NCBI GenBank assembly: GCA_965227155.1
Contig: OZ245731.1
Location: 1,488,001-1,552,000 of the forward strand
Reading direction: 5' to 3'
From: UBA6059 sp965227155
GTDB lineage: Bacteria; Bacteroidota; Bacteroidia; Cytophagales; Cyclobacteriaceae
DNA: 64,000 nucleotides
Positions 9,786-18,528 of this stretch are shown piece after piece. The notes beneath the pieces were generated by a model. The model did not search any database. It was not told the DNA's origin and worked only from the letters and a program-made list of their open reading frames with translations. The translations under genes were made by a program, and so were the position numbers. How positions within the stretch are numbered: the stretch's first letter is position 1; each line of letters opens with the position of its first letter.

Positions 9786-10759
9786 ATCCCGCTTTACAAT
9801 CCATGATCGACTCTATTAATGAGGAGATTGATCATTATGAGTTTGGTAATAACCCACCGGAACTTTATGACCCTATACGCTATATCCTGGCTTTGGGCGG
9901 AAAGCGCATGCGCCCATTGCTGGTCCTTTTAGCAAGTCAGCTCAAAGAAGAAAACTGGCAGGATTATCTTAAACCAGCCGTAGCGGTGGAGGTTTTTCAC
10001 AACTTTACCCTCATGCATGATGACATCATGGATGATGCCCCGATACGCCGGGGAAAAGCGACAGTACATGAAAAATGGAACCCTAACATTGCCATCCTCT
10101 CCGGAGATGCCATGCTGGTAAAGGCTTATGATCTGCTGTTGACAGTTGATCCTGAATTGCTACCGGAGGTGCTGAAGTTGTTCAACACCTGCGCTGTAGA
10201 GGTTTGCGAAGGGCAGCAGCTGGATATGAATTTTGAGTCGCGTGATCAGGTATCGGTAGAAGAGTATATCGATATGATCAGGCTAAAAACAGCGGTTCTA
10301 TTGGGCTTTAGCCTGGAAATGGGCGCTTTACTTGGTGGTGTCGATCGCACCAATGCCCGCTTATTGAGGGATTTTGGTATTAATATCGGCATTGGCTTTC
10401 AACTTAAAGATGACCTGCTAGATGTCTTTGGCGACCAGAAAAAGTTTGGCAAGCAGGTAGGTGGCGATATCATCGCCAACAAAAAGACTTTTCTGTTGAT
10501 ACATGCGCTGGAAAATGCAGAAGGTGAGATGGCTGAAAAGCTAGAATATTGGCTTAACCTGCAGTCTTTTGATAAAGCCAAAAAAGTGGAAGCCGTCACG
10601 GAGATTTATGAAAAGCTCGATATTCCAGGCATAACACAAAGTAAGATTGAAAGCTATTTTGATAAAGGTTTTCAGGCTTTGTCGGCAGTAGATTTAGATA
10701 CCCCCGGCAAAAAGCAACTTGAAGCCTTTGCTAAATCACTCATAAATAGAGAGCAGTAA
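9782..10759 (+). CDS. Polyprenyl synthetase family protein (trans-isoprenyl diphosphate synthase)
   Basis: Extends allylic diphosphates with isopentenyl diphosphate. Both aspartate-rich motifs are present: the first in LMHDDIMDDAPIRRG and the second in FQLKDDLLDVFGD, with GGKRMRP near the N-terminus. The 325-residue length fits geranylgeranyl- or longer-chain synthases; chain length cannot be assigned reliably. It is embedded in the overlapping cluster between rnr and the rhomboid gene (stop and start share one base, TAATG). Confidence 0.92.
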   Translation: MNPALQSMIDSINEEIDHYEFGNNPPELYDPIRYILALGGKRMRPLLVLLASQLKEENWQDYLKPAVAVEVFHNFTLMHDDIMDDAPIRRGKATVHEKWNPNIAILSGDAMLVKAYDLLLTVDPELLPEVLKLFNTCAVEVCEGQQLDMNFESRDQVSVEEYIDMIRLKTAVLLGFSLEMGALLGGVDRTNARLLRDFGINIGIGFQLKDDLLDVFGDQKKFGKQVGGDIIANKKTFLLIHALENAEGEMAEKLEYWLNLQSFDKAKKVEAVTEIYEKLDIPGITQSKIESYFDKGFQALSAVDLDTPGKKQLEAFAKSLINREQ

Positions 10760-11379
10760 TGTCGCTAACACTTATTGTCATTATCGTAACGGTTGCTATT
10801 TCTTACACAGCGTGGGGTAAGCCGGGAATCTATTATAGCTGCATGTTCAACCCTTATCAGATTGCACAGAGCAACCAGTACTATCGCTTTCTGACCGCCG
10901 GATTTATACATGACGGCTGGGTGCATTTGGGATTCAATATGTTTACCCTGTATTTCTTTGGTAAGAATGTAGAAACCATCTACACCTACATGCTAGGGCC
11001 CTCCGGTCCATTGGTGTTTCTGGCTATGTATTTAGGTGCCATTGTCATCTCAGATTTGCCCAGTTTTTTCAAATACAAAAACTTTCCCGGCTACAACTCT
11101 CTGGGTGCCTCCGGTGGTGTTTCAGCAGCAGTATTTGCTAGTATTCTTTACATGCCTTTAAATGATATCTGCCTTTATGGGTTTATTTGCATACCGGGCT
11201 TCATATTGGGTGTACTTTACATCATTTACTCGGTATATCAGGGTAAATCCATGTCTGATAATATCAACCATCAGGCGCATTTGATTGGCGCATTATTCGG
11301 ATTAATTTTTAGTGTGATCATCAGCCCTGAAGCCTTACCTGAATTTTTCAACCAAATAAGCAATTTCAGGGTCTTTTAG
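10759..11379 (+). CDS. Rhomboid-family intramembrane serine protease
   Basis: A 206-residue integral membrane protein with about six hydrophobic helices. The catalytic serine lies in GASGGVSAAVFA and the partner histidine in NHQAHLIGALFG, both in predicted membrane helices; the loop motif GWVHLGFNMFTLYFFG is the typical rhomboid helix-2 region (His/Asn). It cleaves substrates within or next to the membrane; the substrate is unknown. It is the last gene of the overlapping run that begins at 5370. Confidence 0.92.
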   Translation: MSLTLIVIIVTVAISYTAWGKPGIYYSCMFNPYQIAQSNQYYRFLTAGFIHDGWVHLGFNMFTLYFFGKNVETIYTYMLGPSGPLVFLAMYLGAIVISDLPSFFKYKNFPGYNSLGASGGVSAAVFASILYMPLNDICLYGFICIPGFILGVLYIIYSVYQGKSMSDNINHQAHLIGALFGLIFSVIISPEALPEFFNQISNFRVF

Positions 11380-11404
11380 TCTCGCGGGATCAACATTATT
11401 TTTG
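11374..11404 (+). promoter_or_regulatory. Candidate promoter for the lipoprotein gene at 11425
   Basis: A -7 box TATTTTTG (11397-11404) fits TAnnTTTG; 19 bases upstream is TTTT (11374-11377) in place of the -33 TTTG. The gene starts 20 bases downstream. Confidence 0.5.
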
Positions 11405-11424
11405 CATCCGCGTAAAGCATTAAA

Positions 11425-11859
11425 ATGTATAGAATGGCCAGAGTTTTTTATTTGCTCTTAGTGTTGTTGGGTTTTTCACTATCCTGCGCTGATGATGAAG
11501 AGAATAGTTCAGTAGTTGGTACCTGGAATATTGTATCACACAGGCAGGAGACGACTCGAAATAGTCAAGTCATCAATGATGTCACCTACAGGGAAACGGG
11601 AGTCATGCGATTCAATAACGATGGCACTGGTTATCTCGATCTTGATGTAGAGGTTCTGGGCCTGCCCATGGAAACAGATCTCACCTGGAATTATGACAGC
11701 CTGGGTTTTGTGTTTGTCAATTACCAGGATGGTAGGCCTACGCGTAGATATGACCCTTCCTACAGAGGTACCTTCACTTTACTGACCGGCAGTGAGGTTA
11801 GGGGCACTATAGGGAACTTTCAGGTTGTGAATAATGAAATTTTGCTCAGAAGGCAATAG
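11425..11859 (+). CDS. Small lipoprotein, lipocalin-like
   Basis: A 144-residue predicted lipoprotein: a hydrophobic signal with lipobox LSC and lipidated cysteine at residue 21, then a short acidic linker. The mature part (VVGTWNIVSH, later GVMRFNNDGTGYLDLD) resembles the lipocalin-like domains common in Bacteroidota, which form small beta barrels of mostly unknown function. Likely envelope-anchored. It has a candidate promoter of its own and is followed by the rpmA terminator region. Confidence 0.75.
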   Translation: MYRMARVFYLLLVLLGFSLSCADDEENSSVVGTWNIVSHRQETTRNSQVINDVTYRETGVMRFNNDGTGYLDLDVEVLGLPMETDLTWNYDSLGFVFVNYQDGRPTRRYDPSYRGTFTLLTGSEVRGTIGNFQVVNNEILLRRQ

Positions 11860-11900
11860 CTGATTGCTGATGTAAAATTATGATGGGGTATCAGTAAATG

Positions 11901-11942
11901 AAAAAACCCCAACCATTTTACAATAGCAGGGGTTTGATTTTT
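11901..11942 (-). terminator. Intrinsic terminator after rpmA (possibly bidirectional)
   Basis: Inverted repeat AAACCCC (11904-11910) / GGGGTTT (11929-11935) with an 18-base loop. On the minus strand it ends in a run of T; on the plus strand GATTTTTT follows, so it may also stop the lipoprotein transcript. Confidence 0.8.
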
Positions 11943-11956
11943 TATAATTAGCTCGA

Positions 11957-12217
11957 TTAAGCTTCGGCAGGAACCACAGATACGAAAGATCTGTTTTCTC
12001 TTCCTTTCTTAAATTCTACTGTGCCGTTTACCAAAGCAAACAAGGTATGGTCTTTACCCATGCCTACGTTTTCACCAGGATGGTGCTTTGTGCCACGCTG
12101 ACGTACTATAATGTTACCAGCTATCGCATTTTGACCACCATAAATTTTAACGCCAAGTCTCTTACTATGCGACTCTCTACCGTTTTTCGAACTACCAACT
12201 CCTTTTTTGTGTGCCAT
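11957..12217 (-). CDS. rpmA: 50S ribosomal protein bL27
   Basis: 86-residue ribosomal protein of the large subunit, located near the peptidyl-transferase centre. It begins MAHKKGVGSSKNGRES, the typical bL27 N-terminus, and has IIVRQRGTKHHPGENVG. The start lies 9 bases after the rplU stop, in the standard rplU-rpmA order, and a terminator follows at 11901-11942. Confidence 0.98.
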   Translation of the reverse strand: MAHKKGVGSSKNGRESHSKRLGVKIYGGQNAIAGNIIVRQRGTKHHPGENVGMGKDHTLFALVNGTVEFKKGRENRSFVSVVPAEA

Positions 12218-12226
12218 GGTCGTTTC

Positions 12227-12535
12227 TTATTTAATATCCTCAATTAAAACCTTAGTGAATGCCTGGCGGTGACCATTCTTCTTCTTGTATCCTTTTCTTC
12301 TTTTCTTCTTGAATACAAGTACTTTGTCATCCTTGCCATGAGCCAGAATTTTACCGGAAACTTTTGCTCCTTTAACTGCTGGCGTGCCTACCTTCACTTT
12401 GCCATCATTGTCTACTAACAGCACATTTTCAAATTCTACGGCTGAACCTTCTTCTCCTTCAAGTAAAGGTGTGTAAACATACTGGTCTTTAGTGACCTTC
12501 AATTGTTTACCGGCTATATCAACTATTGCGTACAT
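12227..12535 (-). CDS. rplU: 50S ribosomal protein bL21
   Basis: Ribosomal protein of the large subunit, beginning MYAIVDIAGKQLKV as in other bL21 proteins and ending with the usual basic tail (KKKRRKGYKKKNGHRQ). An ATG eight codons further upstream is in frame, but family length and N-terminus favour the start at 12535 (102 residues). A consensus promoter lies 34 bases upstream of this start. Confidence 0.97.
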   Translation of the reverse strand: MYAIVDIAGKQLKVTKDQYVYTPLLEGEEGSAVEFENVLLVDNDGKVKVGTPAVKGAKVSGKILAHGKDDKVLVFKKKRRKGYKKKNGHRQAFTKVLIEDIK

Positions 12536-12569
12536 ATCTGCAAATAAATTACTTTTCAAAAACGGAATG

Positions 12570-12600
12570 CAAAGATAGACTAATCATGTGAATAATCAAA
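12570..12600 (-). promoter_or_regulatory. Promoter of rplU-rpmA
   Basis: On the minus strand, TTTG (12597-12600), a 19-base spacer, then TATCTTTG (12570-12577): an exact match to the Bacteroidota housekeeping consensus TTTG-N19-TAnnTTTG. Confidence 0.85.
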
Positions 12601-12969
12601 CCTAAAATTCCGAATACGGCAAAGCTTAACTTTTTTATAAAAAATTCATCTTTTTTGATGGCCTTATACGCTCGTTATGCTTACAACCTTTAATTGTAAA
12701 TTATGTTTGTATGGTGCTGCATTTCAGAGTTTTATATCGGTTTTTCGGTATACTGTTTTATGGGGTATGCAGGCCATTTTCAGCTTTGATTTTTACTCCC
12801 CTTTTTATAATATTTGTATCACCCGGAAGAAAAAAATGTGCCTTTTCTTCCTATCCCAATAAGAAAATATAAACCAGCAATTAAGACTTTTGAAAACACA
12901 TGCGTGAAACATGTGATTGGGTCTTTATTGCATTTTGAAAGGAGTAAAATTGATAAAATCTATTGACTG
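12601..12969. other. Intergenic region upstream of nrdB
   Basis: About 430 bases separate the divergent rplU and nrdB genes. Beyond the rplU promoter this stretch is AT-rich with no convincing gene. Close to nrdB there is an inverted repeat CACATG (12897-12902) / CATGTG (12910-12915) with a 7-base spacer, a possible operator, and an AAAGGAG sequence (about 12938-12944) 25 bases before the ATG, too far for a normal Shine-Dalgarno. No clear NrdR box was identified. Confidence 0.4.
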
Positions 12970-13962
12970 ATGAGTAACGTAGTGGACATTGACGAACCAA
13001 TATTAAAAGAGAACGCAGACCGATTCGTACTTTTCCCAATTCAACACAATGATATATGGGAGTTTTACAAGAAAGCTGAGGCGAGCTTCTGGACAGCAGA
13101 AGAAATTGATTTGAGCCAAGATTTAAAAGACTGGGCTAATCTTAATGATGGAGAGACACATTTTATAAAGCACGTATTAGCATTTTTTGCGGCTAGCGAT
13201 GGTATTGTTAATGAAAACCTTGCTGAGAATTTTGTAGCTGAAGTACAATATACAGAAGCTAAATTCTTCTACGGATTTCAAATCGCCATAGAAAACATAC
13301 ACTCCGAAACCTATTCATTACTAATCGACACCTATGTAAAGGATCCCAAGGAAAAGGATGGACTTTTTCATGCCATAGAAACGATGGACTGTGTGAAAAA
13401 GAAAGCCGATTGGGCATTGAGGTGGATCGATGAAGGAAATTTTGCTGAACGCCTTATTGCATTTGCGGCGGTAGAAGGCATTTTCTTCTCCGGTAGCTTC
13501 TGTTCCATCTTCTGGTTGAAAAAGCGTGGATTGATGCCAGGATTGACGTTTTCTAATGAACTAATATCCCGTGATGAGGGCTTGCATTGTGATTTTGCCT
13601 GCCACCTATATACTAAGCACGTAAAAAATCAGCTTCCCAAAGAAACTGTTATCGAGATCATTAAGGATGCTGTGGCTATAGAACAAGAGTTTGTATCGGA
13701 TGCCCTTCCTGTACGATTGATCGGTATGAATGCTGATCTTATGTGCCAGTACATAGAGTTTGTGGCTGACCGACTATTGGTAGAACTGGATTGCCCTAAA
13801 ATCTACAACTCTACCAACCCATTCGATTTCATGGAAATGATATCCTTACAAGGAAAAACCAACTTCTTCGAAAAAAGAGTAGCAGAATATCAGAAAGCGG
13901 GCGTTATGAAGAAGGAAAGCGATAATGATAAACCTAAATTCTCCCTTGACGAAGATTTTTAA
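12970..13962 (+). CDS. nrdB: Class Ia ribonucleoside-diphosphate reductase, beta subunit
   Basis: The radical-generating subunit of ribonucleotide reductase, which makes deoxynucleotides aerobically. The 330-residue sequence is strikingly like the eukaryotic R2 group: FFAASDGIVNENL with a metal-ligand aspartate, EAKFFYGFQIAIENIHSE with the likely radical tyrosine and metal-binding Glu/His, and SNELISRDEGLHCDFACHLY with further ligands. The C-terminus (KFSLDEDF) is the acidic-aromatic tail that docks to the alpha subunit. nrdA follows after 21 bases, so the two form an operon. Confidence 0.97.
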   Translation: MSNVVDIDEPILKENADRFVLFPIQHNDIWEFYKKAEASFWTAEEIDLSQDLKDWANLNDGETHFIKHVLAFFAASDGIVNENLAENFVAEVQYTEAKFFYGFQIAIENIHSETYSLLIDTYVKDPKEKDGLFHAIETMDCVKKKADWALRWIDEGNFAERLIAFAAVEGIFFSGSFCSIFWLKKRGLMPGLTFSNELISRDEGLHCDFACHLYTKHVKNQLPKETVIEIIKDAVAIEQEFVSDALPVRLIGMNADLMCQYIEFVADRLLVELDCPKIYNSTNPFDFMEMISLQGKTNFFEKRVAEYQKAGVMKKESDNDKPKFSLDEDF

Positions 13963-13983
13963 TACCTAAAACCTGTAGAGCAT

Positions 13984-16383
13984 ATGTTTGTAGTAAAAAG
14001 AGATGGCAGACGAGAGTCTGTAAAATTTGACAAGATCACAGCCCGGATCGATAAGTTATGTTACGGCCTCAATATGCAGTATATTGAGCCTATTGATATC
14101 GCCAAAAAGGTCATAGATGGCATTTTTGACGGTGTAACCACTCAGGAGTTGGACAACCTGGCCGCAGAAACTGCCGCCTCAATGACTACCCGACATCCTG
14201 ATTATGCTACCCTTGCCGCTCGTATCGCAATTTCCAACCTGCATAAAACGACCAGCAAGTCTTTTTCCAATACCATGAAGAGGCTCTACAGCTATATTGA
14301 CCCCAAAACAGGGGAAAATGCAGCCTTAATCTCTACAGACGTTTATGGTATTATCAAAAAGAATGCAGCACTGTTGGATTCAAGCATCATTTATGATCGT
14401 GATTTCAACTATGACTACTTCGGCTTTAAAACACTGGAGCGTTCATACCTGATGAAGCTGGACGGAAAAGTGGTAGAAAGGCCACAGCATATGTTGATGC
14501 GTGTGGCTGTGGGCATACACAAAGAAGATATTGAGGCAGCGATTGAAACCTACAATCTATTGAGTGAGAAATGGTTTACTCACGCTACGCCTACACTATT
14601 CAATGCAGGTACACCTAAGCCACAGCTATCATCATGCTTCTTGCTTACCATGAAGGAAGACAGTATTGATGGTATTTACGATACATTAAAGCAATGCGCC
14701 AAAATCTCACAATCTGCAGGTGGTATTGGCTTAAGCATTCACAATGTTCGTGCTACTGGGTCATACATCAAGGGCACAAACGGTGTTTCTAATGGTATAG
14801 TACCAATGCTCAGAAACTTTGACATGACCGCCCGATATGTTGATCAGGGTGGCGGTAAAAGAAAGGGCAGCTTTGCTATATACCTGGAACCATGGCATGC
14901 CGATGTTTTTGAATTCCTACAGCTGAAAAAGAATCACGGTAAAGAAGAGCTAAGAGCAAGGGATCTTTTTTATGCCATGTGGATGCCCGACCTATTCATG
15001 AAGCGGGTAGAAGCCAATGAAGAGTGGTCTCTTTTCTGCCCCAACGAGGCACCGGGTCTGGCTGACTGCCACGGCGAGGAGTTTGAAAAGCTCTATGAAA
15101 AATATGAAAAGGAAGGCAAAGCGCGCAAGACAGTAAAGGCACAGGAACTTTGGTTTGAAATTCTAGAGTCTCAAATCGAGACCGGCACACCTTACATGCT
15201 ATTTAAGGACAATGCCAATAAGAAATCAAACCAGAAAAACCTGGGTACCATCAAGTCTTCTAACCTTTGTACAGAAATTATTGAGTACACTGCCCCTGAT
15301 GAAGTGGCCGTGTGTAACCTGGCTTCTATCGCCCTGCCTAAGTTCGTTACTGAAGAAGGCACATTCGACCATCAGAAGCTATACGAAATTTCTAAGGTTG
15401 TTACCCGAAACCTCAACAAGGTTATCGATATCAACTATTATCCTGTAGAAGAGGCGAGAAACTCAAATATGCGCCACAGGCCTATCGGTATAGGTATTCA
15501 GGGATTGGCAGATACTTTTGCCCTCCTCAGAATGCCTTTTGATGCACCGGAAGCACGCGCACTTAACAAGGAGATATTTGAGACCATCTATTTTGCAGCC
15601 ATGGAAACTTCCATGGAGCTGGCGCAGCAGCATGGTCCTTATGAGACTTTCAAAGGTTCACCGGTATCCAAAGGCATCTTCCAGTTTGATATGTGGGGTG
15701 TAACTCCAGAATCTGGCCGATATGACTGGACTGAGCTGAAGCAAAAAGTGAAGAAGCACGGCGTTCGCAACTCATTGTTATTGGCGCCAATGCCAACGGC
15801 TTCCACCTCTCAGATTTTAGGTAATAACGAATGCTTTGAGCCTTATACTTCTAATATTTATACGCGCAGGGTACTTTCAGGTGAGTTCATTATTGTGAAC
15901 AAGCACCTGATGAAAGATTTGATCAAGTTGAACCTGTGGAATGAAGGTATGAAGAATAAAATCATTGAGGCCAATGGCTCTATTCAAAACATCCCGGAGA
16001 TTCCTGAAGATATCAAAATGCTGTATCGTACAGTATGGGAGATTTCTCAAAAAGGCATTCTTGAGATGTCAGCCGATCGTGGTGCTTATATCTGCCAGAG
16101 CCAAAGTCTCAACATCCATATGCAGGATGCTAACTTTGGTAAGCTGACCTCTATGCACTTCTACGCATGGAAGCTTGGCTTGAAAACAGGTATGTATTAC
16201 CTGCGTACCAAGGCCGCTGCAGATGCGATCAAATTTACCATCGAGAAGCAAAAGAAAGAACAACCGCAGCACACTTCTCAGCAGGCACAGTCTGCACAGG
16301 AGCCATCAGATAAAAACCAAAATCAGCAAGCAATACAGTGCTCGCTGGATGATCCTGATGGTTGCGAGATGTGCGGTAGTTAA
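13984..16383 (+). CDS. nrdA: Class Ia ribonucleoside-diphosphate reductase, alpha subunit
   Basis: Catalytic subunit of ribonucleotide reductase, 799 residues. An N-terminal ATP-cone (MFVVKRDGRRESVKFDKI) handles activity control; the barrel carries the substrate-site segment PQLSSCFLL, NLCTEI with the second redox cysteine, and PMPTASTSQILGNNECFEPY. The C-terminus is a Gln/Ser-rich flexible linker ending in the reducing cysteine pair CEMCGS. The order nrdB-nrdA is the reverse of the enterobacterial operon. An intrinsic terminator begins 28 bases after the stop. Confidence 0.98.
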   Translation: MFVVKRDGRRESVKFDKITARIDKLCYGLNMQYIEPIDIAKKVIDGIFDGVTTQELDNLAAETAASMTTRHPDYATLAARIAISNLHKTTSKSFSNTMKRLYSYIDPKTGENAALISTDVYGIIKKNAALLDSSIIYDRDFNYDYFGFKTLERSYLMKLDGKVVERPQHMLMRVAVGIHKEDIEAAIETYNLLSEKWFTHATPTLFNAGTPKPQLSSCFLLTMKEDSIDGIYDTLKQCAKISQSAGGIGLSIHNVRATGSYIKGTNGVSNGIVPMLRNFDMTARYVDQGGGKRKGSFAIYLEPWHADVFEFLQLKKNHGKEELRARDLFYAMWMPDLFMKRVEANEEWSLFCPNEAPGLADCHGEEFEKLYEKYEKEGKARKTVKAQELWFEILESQIETGTPYMLFKDNANKKSNQKNLGTIKSSNLCTEIIEYTAPDEVAVCNLASIALPKFVTEEGTFDHQKLYEISKVVTRNLNKVIDINYYPVEEARNSNMRHRPIGIGIQGLADTFALLRMPFDAPEARALNKEIFETIYFAAMETSMELAQQHGPYETFKGSPVSKGIFQFDMWGVTPESGRYDWTELKQKVKKHGVRNSLLLAPMPTASTSQILGNNECFEPYTSNIYTRRVLSGEFIIVNKHLMKDLIKLNLWNEGMKNKIIEANGSIQNIPEIPEDIKMLYRTVWEISQKGILEMSADRGAYICQSQSLNIHMQDANFGKLTSMHFYAWKLGLKTGMYYLRTKAAADAIKFTIEKQKKEQPQHTSQQAQSAQEPSDKNQNQQAIQCSLDDPDGCEMCGS

Positions 16384-16410
16384 TCTAAATTGGAATGTGA
16401 ATGATGTAAA

Positions 16411-16436
16411 CCCCGGCTCTGGCAGTCGGGGTTTTT
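16411..16436 (+). terminator. Intrinsic terminator of nrdBA (copy 1 of a 26-bp direct repeat)
   Basis: Hairpin with arms CCCCGGCT / AGTCGGGG (8 pairs, one G-T) and a 5-base loop, followed by TTTTT. The same 26 bases recur exactly at 18689-18714. Confidence 0.9.
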
Positions 16437-16480
16437 AAAGACTAAAAAAGAAATTATATGAGAACTACTTGAAATAAAAA

Positions 16481-16521
16481 AAGTCAAATGAAAACAACTG
16501 CAATTGTTATTCATTTGACTT
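16481..16521. repeat. Long inverted repeat at the left end of the AT-rich island
   Basis: Arms AAGTCAAATGA (16481-16491) and its complement ending at 16521 extend inward almost perfectly to about 17 pairs with one bulge. It is not followed by a T-run, so it is not a typical terminator. A second inverted pair, GAGTAG (16530-16535) / CTACTC (16545-16550), and a third, GAGACTACT (16541-16549) / AGTAGTCTC (16634-16642), lie just downstream. Confidence 0.7.
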
Positions 16522-16674
16522 CATTAATTGAGTAGGGTTTGAGACTACTCTTAATTTGATATCGTATTTCAAATATAGAATTCCTACATCAATTATACTA
16601 GTGATTTATAATGTAATGAATCTAGTATATTACAGTAGTCTCATAATCAACTAATTAATTTTAAAAATAAGATT

Positions 16675-17301
16675 ATGAGAAAAAAATATAAAACATTCTC
16701 TTCACCTGTAGATTTTATTGCCTCAATAAAAGATGAAGGTTCTCCTAAAATATTGTTTGATGACAAAAATTTAATAAATAGTATTAGGTGGCATCATCGG
16801 TTAGTCAATAACCCTAAGAGTGAAGTAAACAATACTTATTATATTCCCGATAACTCTCAGCTAGATAAGCTTACATTCCTTTTTGTAATAGAAAACCTTC
16901 CAATTAGATCGGTGATTGGGCATTCTTTGAAATCCTATTGCTCATCTAATAATAACTTAATCCATATTAAGGTTGATAATTTATTTCCTGTACTTAAAGA
17001 AAATGATCCACCACTTTATGTTTGGCCTAACCTTACTAATAGAGTTTTGCAAACATTTGATGAAGAGCGACTTTGTTCAGAAATTCTAAGAAAGGCCTTT
17101 TTAGAATTTGATTCAAAAGACTCAAGTGCCTACGGAATATGGAACGTTCATTTCGGAACCTTTAAGATTCTACCCAAGGCAAACGATAGATTAATTAATG
17201 AACTCGAAAAGTTGTTAGAATCAAAAGAGAAACATGAATTAGTAAAAAGTGAAGCTCATATAAAAAATGATTTCATATTTAGTAGAATTGAACAAAATTA
17301 G
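16675..17301 (+). CDS. Unknown protein in AT-rich island (208 aa)
   Basis: No family recognised. Soluble, 208 residues, rich in Asn, Lys and Ile, with an aromatic centre (LYVWPNLTNRVLQTFDEERLC) and a charged helical C-terminus (NELEKLLESKEKHELVKSEA). The DNA is visibly more AT-rich than nrdA or the T9SS gene on either side, fitting recent acquisition. Start taken at ATG 16675. It is followed 149 bases later by the DinD-like gene on the same strand. Function is open: a phage-related, defence or stress gene are all possible. Confidence 0.65.
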   Translation: MRKKYKTFSSPVDFIASIKDEGSPKILFDDKNLINSIRWHHRLVNNPKSEVNNTYYIPDNSQLDKLTFLFVIENLPIRSVIGHSLKSYCSSNNNLIHIKVDNLFPVLKENDPPLYVWPNLTNRVLQTFDEERLCSEILRKAFLEFDSKDSSAYGIWNVHFGTFKILPKANDRLINELEKLLESKEKHELVKSEAHIKNDFIFSRIEQN

Positions 17302-17450
17302 AATTTGTATTAATAAAACGGGTGAGTGTCTTATGACAGTAAAAGAATTTGTTTTCAATACATTATAAGAAAGGTAAATGAAGCATAGAAATTTAATATG
17401 TTGCTTTTCAATAGTAGGTTTAGAATAAGGTATAAAATGTTGATAGCATA

Positions 17451-18389
17451 ATGAGTAAGAAAGTAGATAAGTTAAGCGACAGGCTTGCAATTTTTGAAGA
17501 CAAAGAAATTAGAAGAATCCTTGTAGGGGACGATTGGTATTACTCTGTTGTAGATGTAGTAGCTGCATTAACAGGTAGTGCGAATCCAAGAGATTATTGG
17601 AGCAAGCTAAAATCAAGAGAGTCTGTACATGGAGTTCAGTTGTCGACAAATTGTCTACAACTGAAATTAGAATCGAAGGACGGCAAAAAATATAAAACTG
17701 ATTGTGCTGATAATGAGGGTATATTAAGAATTATTCAATCTATTCCATCAAGAAAAGCTGAGCCTTTTAAAAGATGGCTTGCTACAGTTGGTGCAGAAAG
17801 AATAGAGGAAATAGAACAACCAGGGAAAGCTATTGAAAGAGCTAAAGGCTATTATCAAGTTAAAGGTTACAAACCTGATTGGATACAAACAAGGGTAGCT
17901 GGAATTGATGCAAGGATTTCATTTACCGATTCATTGAAAGATAGAGGAATTAAAGAAGGTTATCAATATGCTATACTTACTAATGAAATGTACCAATCAT
18001 GGTCTGGTTTTTCAGCTACAGAGTACAAAGAATATAAAGGAATAGGTAAAAAAGAGAGTTTGAGAGATAACATGACTCCTATGGAATTAGCTACAACACT
18101 ATTTAGTGAAACGGCTGCTAAAGAACTATTAGAAAAATCAGGTGCAAAAGGATTTCAACAAACTAGAAATCAAATACACATTGCGGGTACAATTACTAAA
18201 GAAGCTGTAGAAAAAATTGAGAAAGAAACGGGAAAAAAAGTAGTGACTCACAAAAATATGAAAGAGCTAAATAGCCCTGAAGTTCAAAAACAAATTGCGC
18301 AAGAGTCACTGTCTGATAATTCTAAAGAAGACCTATCAGACTTTAATGATGTGTTAAAGCCAGCAATTGACAATCCTAATAAGGATTAG
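17451..18389 (+). CDS. DinD-like protein with Bro-N (phage antirepressor-type) domain
   Basis: A 312-residue protein with an N-terminal Bro-N domain (about 10-115: RRILVGDDWYYSVVDVVAAL, then ADNEGILRIIQSIPS and FKRWLA), the DNA-binding module of phage antirepressors. The C-terminal half matches E. coli DinD in layout: MTPMELATTLFSETAAKELL followed by KGFQQTRNQIHIAGT corresponds to DinD's MGSTELAANLFRATQ and KQQANTTHFDVG (from memory). E. coli DinD is SOS-induced and reported to inhibit RecA strand exchange; whether this protein acts likewise is inference. AT-rich codon use differs from the neighbouring housekeeping genes. No LexA-type box could be identified upstream. Confidence 0.85.
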   Translation: MSKKVDKLSDRLAIFEDKEIRRILVGDDWYYSVVDVVAALTGSANPRDYWSKLKSRESVHGVQLSTNCLQLKLESKDGKKYKTDCADNEGILRIIQSIPSRKAEPFKRWLATVGAERIEEIEQPGKAIERAKGYYQVKGYKPDWIQTRVAGIDARISFTDSLKDRGIKEGYQYAILTNEMYQSWSGFSATEYKEYKGIGKKESLRDNMTPMELATTLFSETAAKELLEKSGAKGFQQTRNQIHIAGTITKEAVEKIEKETGKKVVTHKNMKELNSPEVQKQIAQESLSDNSKEDLSDFNDVLKPAIDNPNKD

Positions 18390-18528
18390 TTGTTAACAAC
18401 AAAAAAATATTGACTATTGCGCCAAAGATGGTAGTCTCTAGAATTATGTGTTTGTGAACGTGCAGATCCATTGCTTTGATTAATTTGAAGTGTTTTCATG
18501 CGGTGAGAAGCTGATTGATACTATCAAT

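Noticed and set aside
12536..12559. N-terminal extension of bL21 to an upstream ATG
   Set aside because: The shorter start matches the conserved family N-terminus.
12677..12862. 61-codon open frame between rplU and nrdB
   Set aside because: Low-complexity Phe/Cys-rich translation in a non-coding divergent region; no plausible start signal.
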